Part shown: positions 43,467 to 51,863 of the stretch, in pieces
Position numbering within the stretch: the stretch's first letter is position 1
Layout: every line of letters begins with the position of its first letter
DNA from: Streptomyces sp. L-9-10
GTDB taxonomy: Bacteria; Actinomycetota; Actinomycetes; Streptomycetales; Streptomycetaceae
Length of the DNA: 64,000 nt
Assembly (NCBI RefSeq): GCF_004151105.1
Contig: NZ_PHRF01000027.1
Span: 273,916 to 337,915, forward strand
Direction of reading: 5' to 3'
The notes under the pieces: model-generated
Databases searched by the model: none
What the model was told of the DNA's origin: nothing
Seen by the model: only the letters and a program-made list of their open reading frames with translations
Position numbers and translations under genes: made by a program

Positions 43467-43482
43467 TCTACAACACTGTAGA
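43467..43482. promoter_or_regulatory. BlaI-type operator, terD side
   Basis: TCTACAACACTGTAGA is a perfect 6-4-6 palindrome of form TCTACA-N4-TGTAGA, the same form as the two sites before blaI. It lies about 105 bases before the terD start. Confidence 0.7.
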
Positions 43483-43538
43483 AGTTTGCCTGTCGCGAAG
43501 GTGCGCCGTGCGGAGTCGGCGAGGATGCCCCAGTTCTT

Positions 43539-43554
43539 TCTACAAGTTTGTAGA
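43539..43554. promoter_or_regulatory. BlaI-type operator, LCP side
   Basis: TCTACAAGTTTGTAGA is another perfect TCTACA-N4-TGTAGA palindrome, 84 bases before the LCP start, with an extra half-site GTAGA at 43559. Its centre is 72 bases from the other site. Confidence 0.7.
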
Positions 43555-43637
43555 GAAAGTAGAGTGCATCTGTCGCACGGGGCGATGACCGGCCTGTCCG
43601 GACGGACGGCGGCCGGCGACGGGCACGGAGGATCAGC

Positions 43638-45044
43638 GTGGGCAGGGAATCCAGCGGGCGGCGGGGGCATTCGGCGGGTGGGGGGCATCGCGGCGGCCGG
43701 CGGGCGGGCAGGACCAGGCTGACCCGGCGGGGCCGAATAGCCGTGTGGTCGGGCGGGGCACTGGCCGTGGCGCTCATCGGCGTATCGGGTGCGGCGGCCT
43801 GGATCTACCAGGACCTCAACGGCAATATCCACTCCGCCGACGTGGACAACAGGATCGGCGGCGACCGGCCGGTCAATCTGAGCCCGGGGTCCAAGAACAT
43901 CCTCGTGGTGGGGTCCGACTCACGAGGCGGCGACAACGCGAAGTACGGCGAGGGCCTGACCACCATGCAGTCGGACACGCTGATGGTCCTGCATGTGTCC
44001 GCCGACCGTAAGTGGGCCACGGTCGTGTCGCTTCCCCGCGACTCGTGGGTGGACATACCGGCGTGCGACAAGGGGGACGGCAGCAAGTCCGCGCCCCACA
44101 AGTTCAAGATCAATGAGGCGTTCGCCATCGGCGGTACGACCGGCGAGGTGTCCGGCGCCGCCGCCTGCACCATCAGGACGGTGGAACAGAACACCGGCCT
44201 GCGCATGGACCACTTCATGTCCGTCGATTTCCAGGGCTTCAAGGGCATGGTCAACGCGCTGGACGGCATCGAGGTCTGCCCCGAGACCGCCATCCACGAC
44301 AAGAAGGCCCATCTCGACCTGGACGCCGGGTGCCAGACGGTCAGGGACGAGGCGGCCCTCGGATACGTCCGTACGCGCTACAGCGTCGGGGACGGCTCGG
44401 ATCTGGGGCGCATCGGCCGCCAGCAGGAGTTCATGGAGGCCCTGGCGGCCAAGGCCCAGGAGAAACTGACCAGCCCGAACGCGCTGTACGGTTTCCTGGA
44501 CTCGGCGACCAAGTCGCTGACCACGGACAAGGCGCTGGCGGGCATCAAGCCCCTCTCCGGCCTCGCGTCCGAGGTCAAGGGAATCCCCACCGACCGGCTG
44601 ACGTTCCTCACGGTGCCGAACTACGCGCGGGAGGCGGACGCGCCGGCCGACAAGGCGAACGTCGTCTGGCAGTACCCGCAGGCGGCGGAGTTGTTCGCCG
44701 CCCTGGCGAAGGACGACGAGGTCGACAAGGAGAAACTGGAAGCCGACGCGAAGAACCCGGTCTACGCCCATACGGTGCGGGTCCAGGTCCTCAACGGCTC
44801 CGGCACGAGGGGGCGGGCCGCGTCGGTCGCGGAGACACTGCGGTCGGTGGGATTCACGGTCGTCGGTGTCGGCAACGCGCCGGAGGACACCAAGAAGACC
44901 ACGGTCGGTTATCCGCAGGACCAGGCGGGACCGGCCGAGGTACTGGCCTCACGGCTGCCGGGCAGCGTCGCCCGGGAGGACGCGACGGCCGCCCCGGGCG
45001 TGGTGACACTCACCGTCGGCAAGGACTTCGGCGCCGTCCGGTAA
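43638..45044 (+). CDS. LCP (LytR-CpsA-Psr) wall-polymer ligase with LytR C-terminal domain
   Basis: A 468-residue membrane-anchored protein. An Arg-rich cytoplasmic stretch is followed by one helix (about 34-56), then the extracellular LCP domain (about 85-270): [35 protein letters not shown] and [21 protein letters not shown] carry the conserved Asp and Arg residues for polyprenyl-pyrophosphate binding. From about 375 a LytR_C domain follows ([20 protein letters not shown]). LCP proteins transfer teichoic acid-like glycans from the lipid carrier to peptidoglycan. GTG 43638 follows GGAGG. Confidence 0.9.
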   Translation: MGRESSGRRGHSAGGGHRGGRRAGRTRLTRRGRIAVWSGGALAVALIGVSGAAAWIYQDLNGNIHSADVDNRIGGDRPVNLSPGSKNILVVGSDSRGGDNAKYGEGLTTMQSDTLMVLHVSADRKWATVVSLPRDSWVDIPACDKGDGSKSAPHKFKINEAFAIGGTTGEVSGAAACTIRTVEQNTGLRMDHFMSVDFQGFKGMVNALDGIEVCPETAIHDKKAHLDLDAGCQTVRDEAALGYVRTRYSVGDGSDLGRIGRQQEFMEALAAKAQEKLTSPNALYGFLDSATKSLTTDKALAGIKPLSGLASEVKGIPTDRLTFLTVPNYAREADAPADKANVVWQYPQAAELFAALAKDDEVDKEKLEADAKNPVYAHTVRVQVLNGSGTRGRAASVAETLRSVGFTVVGVGNAPEDTKKTTVGYPQDQAGPAEVLASRLPGSVAREDATAAPGVVTLTVGKDFGAVR

Positions 45045-45074
45045 TCCGGGCGATGGCGTGAGCCGGACACGGCA

Positions 45075-45102
45075 TTGCACTTCTTTGCGAATCCTTTACT
45101 AT
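45075..45102 (+). promoter_or_regulatory. Vegetative promoter for CNNM/CorC pair
   Basis: TTGCAC (45075-45080) and TACTAT (45097-45102) with 16-base spacing, in an AT-rich stretch, about 130 bases before the GTG of the first hemolysin-family gene. Confidence 0.6.
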
Positions 45103-45236
45103 TGCTGGGCGGGGTGTCCACTCCGCCCTTCACCACCTACCTGACCAAGAAGGAGCTGCGGTCCCGCAATGGGTGAGCCTCCCAGTACGAGCCGTGCCGT
45201 CCCCGTCCCGTCGAGCGATGGAACGGAGGTGGCACG

Positions 45237-46571
45237 GTGACCGAGCTGCTTCTGCTGCTCCTCGCTCTCGCGCTCACGCTCGCTTGTGCGGTGTTCGTAG
45301 CGGCCGAGTTCTCCCTGACGACCATCGAGCGCGGCGAGCTGGAGCGTGCCGCCGCCGCTGGTGAGCGCGGCGCCGCCAGCGCGCTGGCGGCGGTCAAGCG
45401 GCTGACCTTCCAGCTCTCCGGCGCCCAGCTGGGCATCACGGTGACCTCGCTGGTCATCGGCATGCTCGCGGAACCGTCCCTGGCCCTGCTCCTGCGCGGC
45501 CCGCTGGAGGCGGTCGGCCTGCCGGCGGGCGCGGTGTCCACCGTCGCCACCCTGCTGGGCGTCGCCCTGTCCACCGTCGTACTGATGGTCATCGGCGAAC
45601 TGGTCCCCAAGAACTGGGCGATCTCCAACCCGCTCGCGGTCGCCAAGGTCGTGGCGGGGCCGCAGCGCGGCTTCACCGCCGCCTTCACCCCGCTGATCAG
45701 GCATCTCAACAACACCGCGAACCGTCTGGTGCGCCGCTTCGGGCTGGAGCCCGCCGAAGAGCTGGCCTCCGCCCGTACCCCCGAGGAGCTGGTCGCCCTG
45801 GCGCGGCACTCGGCCCGGGAGGGCGCCATAGAGGCGGACTCCGCCGAGCTGTTCGTACGGACCCTGCATCTGGCGGACCTGACCGCGGAGAACGTGATGA
45901 CGCCGCGCGTGGACGTACGGGCCCTGGAGGCCCACGCCACCGCCGCGGACGCGGCGAACCTGACGCTGGCGACCGGCCTGTCCCGGTTCCCGGTCTACCG
46001 CGACAGCCTCGACGAGGTGATCGGCACCATCCATATCCGCGATGTCCTCGCGCTGGACGAGAACAGGCGCGGCGACACCCTCGTGACCGAGCTGGCCACC
46101 AGCCCGCTGCTCGTCCCGGACTCCCTTCCGGTGGACCGGCTGCTGCGGCGCCTGCGCGAGTCACGGACGATGGCCGTGGTCATAGACGAGTACGGCGGCA
46201 CCGCGGGCGTCGCCACCGTCGAGGACATCGTCGAAGAGGTCGTCGGCGAGGTACGCGACGAGCACGACCCGGACGAGACCCCCGACCTGGCACCGGGCCG
46301 GCCGGCCGCCGACGGCCGCCGCGTATGGGAGGCGGACGGCAGTGTCCGTCTCGACCAGCTCGCGGAGATCGGCTTCGACGCACCGGAGGGGCCGTACGAG
46401 ACGCTCGCCGGGCTGCTCGCGACCCGGCTGGGGCGGCTGCCCGTCCTGACCGACACGCTGGAGATCGAGGGCTGGCGGTTCGCGGTCCTGCGGATCGAGC
46501 ACCACCGGGCCGACCGGGTCGGGATCACCGCGCCCGCACTGGCCACCCAGCTCGCGGAGGACAAGCGATGA
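45237..46571 (+). CDS. CNNM/CorC (hemolysin-family) membrane protein, first copy
   Basis: A 444-residue protein. The CNNM membrane domain (about 1-190: several helices including VFVAAEFSL, ALSTVVLMVIGELVPKN) is followed by two CBS domains (about 215-340: VMTPRVDVRAL, VVIDEYGGTAGVATVEDIVEEVVG) and a C-terminal transporter-associated CorC_HlyC domain (about 355-440). The family moves or regulates Mg2+/Co2+. GTG 45237 follows GGAGG. Its stop overlaps the next start (ATGA). Confidence 0.88.
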   Translation: MTELLLLLLALALTLACAVFVAAEFSLTTIERGELERAAAAGERGAASALAAVKRLTFQLSGAQLGITVTSLVIGMLAEPSLALLLRGPLEAVGLPAGAVSTVATLLGVALSTVVLMVIGELVPKNWAISNPLAVAKVVAGPQRGFTAAFTPLIRHLNNTANRLVRRFGLEPAEELASARTPEELVALARHSAREGAIEADSAELFVRTLHLADLTAENVMTPRVDVRALEAHATAADAANLTLATGLSRFPVYRDSLDEVIGTIHIRDVLALDENRRGDTLVTELATSPLLVPDSLPVDRLLRRLRESRTMAVVIDEYGGTAGVATVEDIVEEVVGEVRDEHDPDETPDLAPGRPAADGRRVWEADGSVRLDQLAEIGFDAPEGPYETLAGLLATRLGRLPVLTDTLEIEGWRFAVLRIEHHRADRVGITAPALATQLAEDKR

Positions 46572-47599
46572 CCGGCCTGCAACTCGCCATCGGCGTGTTC
46601 ACCCTGTTCACCAACGCGTTCTTCGTCGGCGCCGAGTTCGCCCTGATCTCCGTACGGCGCAGCCAGATCGAGCCCCTGGCGATCAAGGGCAGCCTCCGGG
46701 CCAAGACCACCCTGTGGGGCCTGGAGCATCTGTCCGCGGCCATGGCCACGGCCCAACTGGGCATCACCATCTCCTCGTTGGTGCTGGGCGCCGTCGCCGA
46801 ACCGGCGATCGCCCATCTGCTGGAGCCGCCGTTCGAGGCGATCGGTGTGCCGGGTGCGCTGATCCACCCGATCGCGTTCGTGATCGCGCTGACCCTGGCG
46901 ACGTATCTGCACATGCTGATCGGCGAGATGGTGCCCAAGAACATCGCGCTGGCCGCGCCGGCTCCGACCGCGCTCGCGCTGGGGCCCGCCCTGGTCGGGC
47001 TGACCCGGGCGCTGCGCCCGGTGATCTTCGGTATCAACGCGCTCGCCAACGCCATCCTGCGGCTGCTGAAGGTCGAGCCCAAGGACGAGGTCGCGTCGGT
47101 CTTCACCGACGACGAACTCGCCCGTCTGGTCAAGGACTCCAGCGAGGCGGGACTGCTGGACCCCGCGGACGGCGAGCGGCTGCGCGACGCCCTGGAGCTG
47201 GGCACGCGTCCGGTGGGTGAGGTGATGGTCCCGCTCAACCGGGTGATCACCGTCGACCACCAGGTCACCCCGCAGCAGTTGGAGCGCACCGCGGCGTCCT
47301 CCGGCTTCTCGCGGCTGCCGGTCACCGGACCCGACAACACGATCCTCGGCTATCTGCACATCAAGGACGCCCTCGGTGCCGGGGAGCGGACCCGGCCGTT
47401 CCCGCGCTCCGCGCTGCACACGGTGATCAGGGTCGAGATCGACACCCCGCTCGACGACACCATGACGGCCATGCGCGCCGCCGGTACGCACCTCGCCGCC
47501 GTCAGCGGCGACAAGGGGACCGTCATCGGCTTCGTCACCATGGAAGACGTCCTGGAGGAACTTGTCGGCCCCGCGGCCGGCTCACCGACCGCCGCGTAG
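46568..47599 (+). CDS. CNNM/CorC membrane protein, second copy, lacking CorC_HlyC tail
   Basis: A 343-residue paralogue of the previous protein. CNNM domain with FFVGAEFALISVRRSQIEPL and YLHMLIGEMVPKNIALA; two CBS domains with EVMVPLNRVITVDH and VIGFVTMEDVLEELVG. It ends after the CBS pair, about 100 residues shorter than the first copy, without the C-terminal domain. The pair may form a heterodimer. ATG 46568 overlaps the upstream stop. Confidence 0.88.
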   Translation: MTGLQLAIGVFTLFTNAFFVGAEFALISVRRSQIEPLAIKGSLRAKTTLWGLEHLSAAMATAQLGITISSLVLGAVAEPAIAHLLEPPFEAIGVPGALIHPIAFVIALTLATYLHMLIGEMVPKNIALAAPAPTALALGPALVGLTRALRPVIFGINALANAILRLLKVEPKDEVASVFTDDELARLVKDSSEAGLLDPADGERLRDALELGTRPVGEVMVPLNRVITVDHQVTPQQLERTAASSGFSRLPVTGPDNTILGYLHIKDALGAGERTRPFPRSALHTVIRVEIDTPLDDTMTAMRAAGTHLAAVSGDKGTVIGFVTMEDVLEELVGPAAGSPTAA

Positions 47600-47612
47600 C
47601 CGCGCGGCGGAA

Positions 47613-47660
47613 GAGCGGCCGGTGCCCCGCCCCGGGCACCGGCCGCTTCTTCTTTTCGGC
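47613..47660. terminator. Intrinsic terminator with T-rich tail
   Basis: AGCGGCCGGTGCCC (47614-47627) pairs exactly with 47634-47647, and the tail TTCTTCTTTTC follows. It is the best rho-independent terminator in the window, after the CNNM pair and ahead of the convergent methyltransferase. Confidence 0.9.
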
Positions 47661-47706
47661 GGTCAGGGTGTGTGTTTCGGGTGGTCAGGGTGTGCGTTCG
47701 GGGCGG

Positions 47707-48516
47707 TCAGGGTTTGCGCGCCACTCCGACGTAGCAGGCGGCTTCCTTGTTGCTGACGCTCCCGCTCTGCTCCTCGGGGTCGGGGCGCCACGCGTGCGAG
47801 GGCGTGATCCCCGGCTCGATGAGCCGCCAGCCGGCGAAGAACCGGGCGATCTCCTCGCGGGTGCGCGCCTGTCCCGGCGTGCCCGCGGCGCGGTAGGCGG
47901 TGGTGAGCCGCGCGATGCCCTCCGGGTCGAACTCGGTGGTGACATGTGCGATGGCGAGCGTGGAGCCGGACGGCAGCGCGGACTTGAGGCGTTCGACGAT
48001 GTCATGGGCGTCGTGCTCGTCGGTGACGAAGTGGAGCAGCGCGTTGAGGCTGAGCGCTATGGGGCGGGTGAAGTCGAGCGTCGCGCGTATCTCCTCGGCG
48101 GCCAACAGGGCCTCGGGGGCGGTGACATCGGCCTCCGCGTACGCGGTGCGCCCCGCGGGGTGGCTGTGCAGCAGCGCGCGGGCGTGGGCCAGCACGATCG
48201 GATCGTTGTCCGTGTAGACGACGTGTGCCTCCGGGACCTCCCGCTGCGCGACCTCGTGAAGGTTCGGAGAAGTGGGGATTCCGGTGCCGATGTCGAGGAA
48301 CTGCCGCATGCCCTGCCGCGCGAGGAAGCGGACGGAGCGGTGCATGAAGCGCCGGTTGATCCGGGCGGTGGAGAGAATGGAGGGGAAGGCGGAGATGGCC
48401 CTCGCGGCGGCCTCACGGTCCGCGGGAAAGTTGGTCGTCCCGCCCAGATAGTAGTCGTACATACGGGCGGAATGCGCCCGGTCCAGTTCAAGATCCACCG
48501 CACCGTTGTCGCCCAT
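47707..48516 (-). CDS. DUF574-family SAM-dependent methyltransferase
   Basis: A 269-residue protein. The signature PxSARMYDYYLGGTTNFPADREAA near the start and FLDIGTGIPTSPNLHEVAQ, followed by VVYTDNDPIVLAHARALL, define the actinobacterial S-adenosyl methyltransferase family PF04672 (DUF574). Streptomyces genomes carry many copies, mostly of unknown substrate. ATG at 48516 (MGDNGAVDLELDRAH) is chosen by family start. Divergent from the sigma-factor gene. Confidence 0.87.
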   Translation of the reverse strand: MGDNGAVDLELDRAHSARMYDYYLGGTTNFPADREAAARAISAFPSILSTARINRRFMHRSVRFLARQGMRQFLDIGTGIPTSPNLHEVAQREVPEAHVVYTDNDPIVLAHARALLHSHPAGRTAYAEADVTAPEALLAAEEIRATLDFTRPIALSLNALLHFVTDEHDAHDIVERLKSALPSGSTLAIAHVTTEFDPEGIARLTTAYRAAGTPGQARTREEIARFFAGWRLIEPGITPSHAWRPDPEEQSGSVSNKEAACYVGVARKP

Positions 48517-48821
48517 CGCGCGACCCCCGTCCTCATCGCCGGATAACAGTCGGTGACTTCCCACCGCCGCATGCGGACAACCGTACGAGATGGCCCAACT
48601 CTCCCCACGGGCAGGCCAGATGGAGACGGCTCCGGTGCACGGCGCGACGGAATGATCCGGAAACACCGCCCACCTTTCGGCCCAGTAATCATATGATGGC
48701 TGTCCGTGAGGAAACGCCGGGAGCGTCCCGCACATCGAGGGCGCTCGTCCGGTTGGCTGACAGATGAGAGAGGCACACCTCTCGCACCGACGCCCTCCGC
48801 CGTGGAGCGGCGCGGTGTCCA
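48517..48821. other. Divergent region, methyltransferase / sigma factor
   Basis: 305 bases without a gene, with an AT-rich point near 48685-48700 (AATCATATGATG). No operator was recognised. Confidence 0.45.
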
Positions 48822-49460
48822 GTGAACGGGGCACGCGTGCAGGTCGATCCGGAACGTCCGGTGGTCCGCGTCTCCCAGGGCGCCCAGGATCTGGACGACC
48901 ACGGCCCTCCGGTCTCCCCCGACGGGACGGTCCACCGGCTGGCGCTGACCTTCGACGCGTTCGACGCGCGCCACCACACCCTGTGGCTGCGCTACGCCCA
49001 TACCCAGGTGGGCGGTCGGGACGCCGCCGAGACAGTGGTCGACGCCACCTGCGCCCGGCTCCTGGAGCACTGGCCGCATGTGCTGACGCAGGAATCGGTG
49101 GCGCGGTACGCGTGGGCGCTCCTCAAGGAGGAGGTGGCGTGGTGGCTGGACGACCACGACATGGAACCGGCGCTGGTCGACACCGCCGCCTTCCACGCGG
49201 CGGTCCGCAAGCTCCTCGACCACGAGAAGCGTGATCAATTCGACGTGCTGCAACGGGAGATCGGGCTCTACAGGGCCATCTCCCGGCTTCCCGAGCGGCA
49301 GTACGACGTGGTCGTGCTGCGCTACGCCCTCCAGATCCCGGACGAGGAGGTCGCCGAGTACATGGGCATCGAAGTCGCCACCGTACGGTCCCATGTACGG
49401 CACGCCCGCAGACGCCTGGCCAGGGACCTCGACGTACGAGCGCCCGAGAGGGAGGAGTAG
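48822..49460 (+). CDS. Sigma-70-family (ECF-like) RNA polymerase sigma factor
   Basis: A 212-residue protein. A region-2-like segment (about 45-85: RYAHTQVGGRDAAETVVDATCARLLEHW) is divergent, whereas region 4 is clear: LPERQYDVVVLRYALQIPDEEVAEYMGI and VATVRSHVRHARRRL, the -35-recognising helix-turn-helix. The N-terminal 35 residues are extra. GTG 48822 is used; GTG 48837 is an alternative. No anti-sigma gene is adjacent. The next gene begins 3 bases later, so both are coregulated. Confidence 0.8.
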   Translation: MNGARVQVDPERPVVRVSQGAQDLDDHGPPVSPDGTVHRLALTFDAFDARHHTLWLRYAHTQVGGRDAAETVVDATCARLLEHWPHVLTQESVARYAWALLKEEVAWWLDDHDMEPALVDTAAFHAAVRKLLDHEKRDQFDVLQREIGLYRAISRLPERQYDVVVLRYALQIPDEEVAEYMGIEVATVRSHVRHARRRLARDLDVRAPEREE

Positions 49461-49463
49461 GCC

Positions 49464-50186
49464 GTGCGCCACGCCCGCGAACCCGACCCCGGACCCATCG
49501 ACGCGCTGCTGGAGGACGCGGAAGTCCTCGGCGACACCTATGACGACTACGACACCGCGGCGGCGCGGAGCCGGGCCGGGGCGCGGCGGACGGTGCGGGC
49601 GGCGGCGTGCCGTACGGACCCGGGTGCGGCACCGCTTCGTTACCCGTCGGCCCACGAACAGGCCGCCCATGACCTGAGCCTCGCCGTCGCCCTCGTCCTG
49701 AACGCGCCCGAGGCGGCGGCCAGTCTGGGCCGGCTGGTGGACCATGACCGTATCGATCCCGAGGGCGCCGTCGTCTTCGCCGCGCTCCTGCATCTGACCG
49801 GGCACCGTGACGCGGCCCAATTCTGGTGGCAGTTCGCCGCCGGAGGCGGCAATCGCACCGCGGCCTTCTGCCTCTTCCTCGCCCATCAGCAGCGGGCCGA
49901 GTTCAAGGACGCGGCGTACTGGCGCCGTCAGTCCCGGCATCTGCCCGGGTCGGGGCGGCCCGTGGCACCGCCCGCGCTCTCCTCGCTGCTCCCCGAGACG
50001 GTCCGGCACGATCTGCTCAGCCAGTGCCACCACGGCCGTCACCCCACGCTGCCGGCCGCGCTGGAGGCCGTGATCAACCGGCTCCGGGTCGACAGCGCGG
50101 ACGAGGACTTCGGCGAGGTCCCCCAGCCCGCCCCCTCCCTGACCGACGACCTCACCAGGGGCACCGGCGGCCGTCCAATCGACTAG
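49464..50186 (+). CDS. Unknown protein cotranscribed with sigma factor
   Basis: A 240-residue soluble protein starting at GTG 49464 behind GGAGGAG, 3 bases after the sigma-factor stop. An acidic, flexible first 60 residues is followed by alpha-helical Ala-rich repeats (LSLAVALVLNAPEAAASLGRL, GAVVFAALLHLTGHRDAAQFWW, NRTAAFCLFLAHQQRAEFKDAAYW) like tetratricopeptide helices. It may modulate the sigma factor, as it takes the place where an anti-sigma factor would be, but no family is recognised and there is no membrane helix. Confidence 0.65.
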   Translation: MRHAREPDPGPIDALLEDAEVLGDTYDDYDTAAARSRAGARRTVRAAACRTDPGAAPLRYPSAHEQAAHDLSLAVALVLNAPEAAASLGRLVDHDRIDPEGAVVFAALLHLTGHRDAAQFWWQFAAGGGNRTAAFCLFLAHQQRAEFKDAAYWRRQSRHLPGSGRPVAPPALSSLLPETVRHDLLSQCHHGRHPTLPAALEAVINRLRVDSADEDFGEVPQPAPSLTDDLTRGTGGRPID

Positions 50187-50374
50187 GTGTGCTGTCCGGA
50201 CACGTGGGTGACGCGGAGGCCGGGTGACACGGCGCGTGACCTCGTATGCCGGTCCCGGATGGCACAAAAGTCCGACAGGGGCATTTGATGTACCCAAGCG
50301 TGCGCCCCTCTGGCGCACGGTGGCCCTTCACGGTGAGAGAGCCGCCCGTGGAGTCCGGTAGAGGGAGCAGTGCC

Positions 50375-50602
50375 ATGCCTCTTGATCCCACGCCCTCCGG
50401 CGACGCGCCGATACGGACCCTGCTCCGGACAGCGGCGACCGCCCGGCCCCTGGACGAGGTCGCCGCGCTGGTGAGCCTGTTGAAGCGGACCGGAGAGGTC
50501 CCGAACCCGGGGGACGAGGCGCTGCGCGCCGCCGCCGTCACCCGTCCTCTCGATGAGGTACGGCAACTGGTCGCCCTGCTGAACGAGCCCCGACGCTCGT
50601 AG
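50375..50602 (+). CDS. Small 75-residue protein with internal duplication
   Basis: Starts at ATG 50375 behind GAGGGAG. Two copies of one pattern fill it: LLRTAATARPLDEVAALVSLL (about 15-35) and ALRAAAVTRPLDEVRQLVALL (about 50-70), joined by a PG-rich turn. The spacing suggests a pair of helical hairpins. Third codon positions are G/C-biased, so it is probably a real gene. It lies between the sigma operon and an MFS gene that starts 26 bases on. Unknown function. Confidence 0.6.
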   Translation: MPLDPTPSGDAPIRTLLRTAATARPLDEVAALVSLLKRTGEVPNPGDEALRAAAVTRPLDEVRQLVALLNEPRRS

Positions 50603-50628
50603 GACGGGGCTCGTAGGACGGGGCTGGT

Positions 50629-51822
50629 ATGACGGATCGCGTGCACGGAGGCCGCCGCCTCGGCTATCCGGTGGCCGCCGCGGTGTTCGCCATCGGTATG
50701 GCCGGTACGACGCTGCCCACCCCGCTCTACGGGCTCTACCGCCAACAGCTCGGCTTCTCCGAGCTGATGGTGACGGTCGTGTTCGCCGTCTACGCCCTCG
50801 GGGTGATCGCCGTACTGCTGCTGGCCGGCGACCTCTCCGACCAGGTGGGCCGGCGGCCGGTGCTGCTCGTCGCGCTGGCGCTGGCCGCCGGGAGCGCCTT
50901 CTGCTTCCTGTTCGAGGGCGGGCTTCCGCTGCTGTTCGCGGGCCGGCTGCTGTCGGGCTTCTCCGCCGGGCTGCTCAGCGGCGCGGCCACCGTCACCGTG
51001 CTGGAGCTGGCCCCGCCCGAGGAGAAAGCGCGGGCGGGGCTCGCCGCCACCGCCGCGAACATGGGCGGCCTGGGCTGCGGCCCGCTGCTCTCCGGGCTGC
51101 TCGCGCAGTACGCGCCGTGGCCGCTGCGGCTGCCCTTCATCGTCCATCTCGGGCTGCTGGCCGTGGCATGCGTACTCACCTGGTTTCTGCCGGAGACCGT
51201 CGCGCATCCGACGCGGCGGCCCCGGCTGAGGCCCCAGGGGCTGGTGGTACCGCCCCAGGTGCGTGGGGTGTTCGCGCCGTCGGCGCTCGCCGCGTTCGCG
51301 GGCTTCGCCCTGCTGGGTCTGTTCACCGCGGTGGCGCCGTCCTTCGTGTCCCAGACCCTGAACGTCGAGAACCTGGCCGTCTCGGGATCGGTCGTCTTCT
51401 CCCTCTTCCTCGCCTCCACCATCGGCCAGTCACTGATGGGGCGTCTGGGGGTACGCCGGGCGCTGCCGGGCGGTTGTCTGGTGCTGGTGGCCGGTCTGGT
51501 GCTGGTGGGGACGTCGCTGGCGGTGGAGTCGCTGGCGCTGCTCGTCACGGGCGCGGTCCTGGGCGGTCTGGGCCAGGGGCTGGCCTTCCGTGCGGCGATG
51601 ACCGCCGTCAGCGGCGCGGCGCCGCCCGCGAACCGGGGCGGCACGGTCTCCGCCCTGTTCGTCGTCGCCTACGCGGGAATCTCGCTGCCCGTCGTCGGTG
51701 TCGGCGCGCTGACGCTCGGGCTGGGGCTGAAGGGCGCCGGGCTGACGTTCACGGCATGCGTGGTGGTGCTGGTGGCGCTCGTCGGGCTGTATCTGCTGCG
51801 CCGGCCCCTGCCGGAGGGCTGA
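50629..51822 (+). CDS. MFS transporter, 12 helices
   Basis: A 397-residue inner-membrane transporter. The loop motif GDLSDQVGRRPVLL between helices 2 and 3 is the major facilitator signature A, and LSGFSAGLLSGAATV is in helix 5 region. Twelve hydrophobic stretches. Export or uptake substrate unknown; drug:H+ antiporters look alike. ATG 50629 lies within a tandem 15-base repeat region (CTCGTAGGACGGGGC twice at about 50597-50626) with a poor ribosome site, so translation may depend on the small upstream gene. Confidence 0.82.
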   Translation: MTDRVHGGRRLGYPVAAAVFAIGMAGTTLPTPLYGLYRQQLGFSELMVTVVFAVYALGVIAVLLLAGDLSDQVGRRPVLLVALALAAGSAFCFLFEGGLPLLFAGRLLSGFSAGLLSGAATVTVLELAPPEEKARAGLAATAANMGGLGCGPLLSGLLAQYAPWPLRLPFIVHLGLLAVACVLTWFLPETVAHPTRRPRLRPQGLVVPPQVRGVFAPSALAAFAGFALLGLFTAVAPSFVSQTLNVENLAVSGSVVFSLFLASTIGQSLMGRLGVRRALPGGCLVLVAGLVLVGTSLAVESLALLVTGAVLGGLGQGLAFRAAMTAVSGAAPPANRGGTVSALFVVAYAGISLPVVGVGALTLGLGLKGAGLTFTACVVVLVALVGLYLLRRPLPEG

Positions 51823-51863
51823 CGAGGGCCGGCGGAGAGCCGAAGGAGGCCGGGAACGGCTTC

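Noticed and set aside
47707..48516. DUF574 methyltransferase considered part of a biosynthetic cluster.
   Set aside because: Neighbours are transport and regulatory genes with no biosynthetic core enzyme; such methyltransferases are scattered in Streptomyces.
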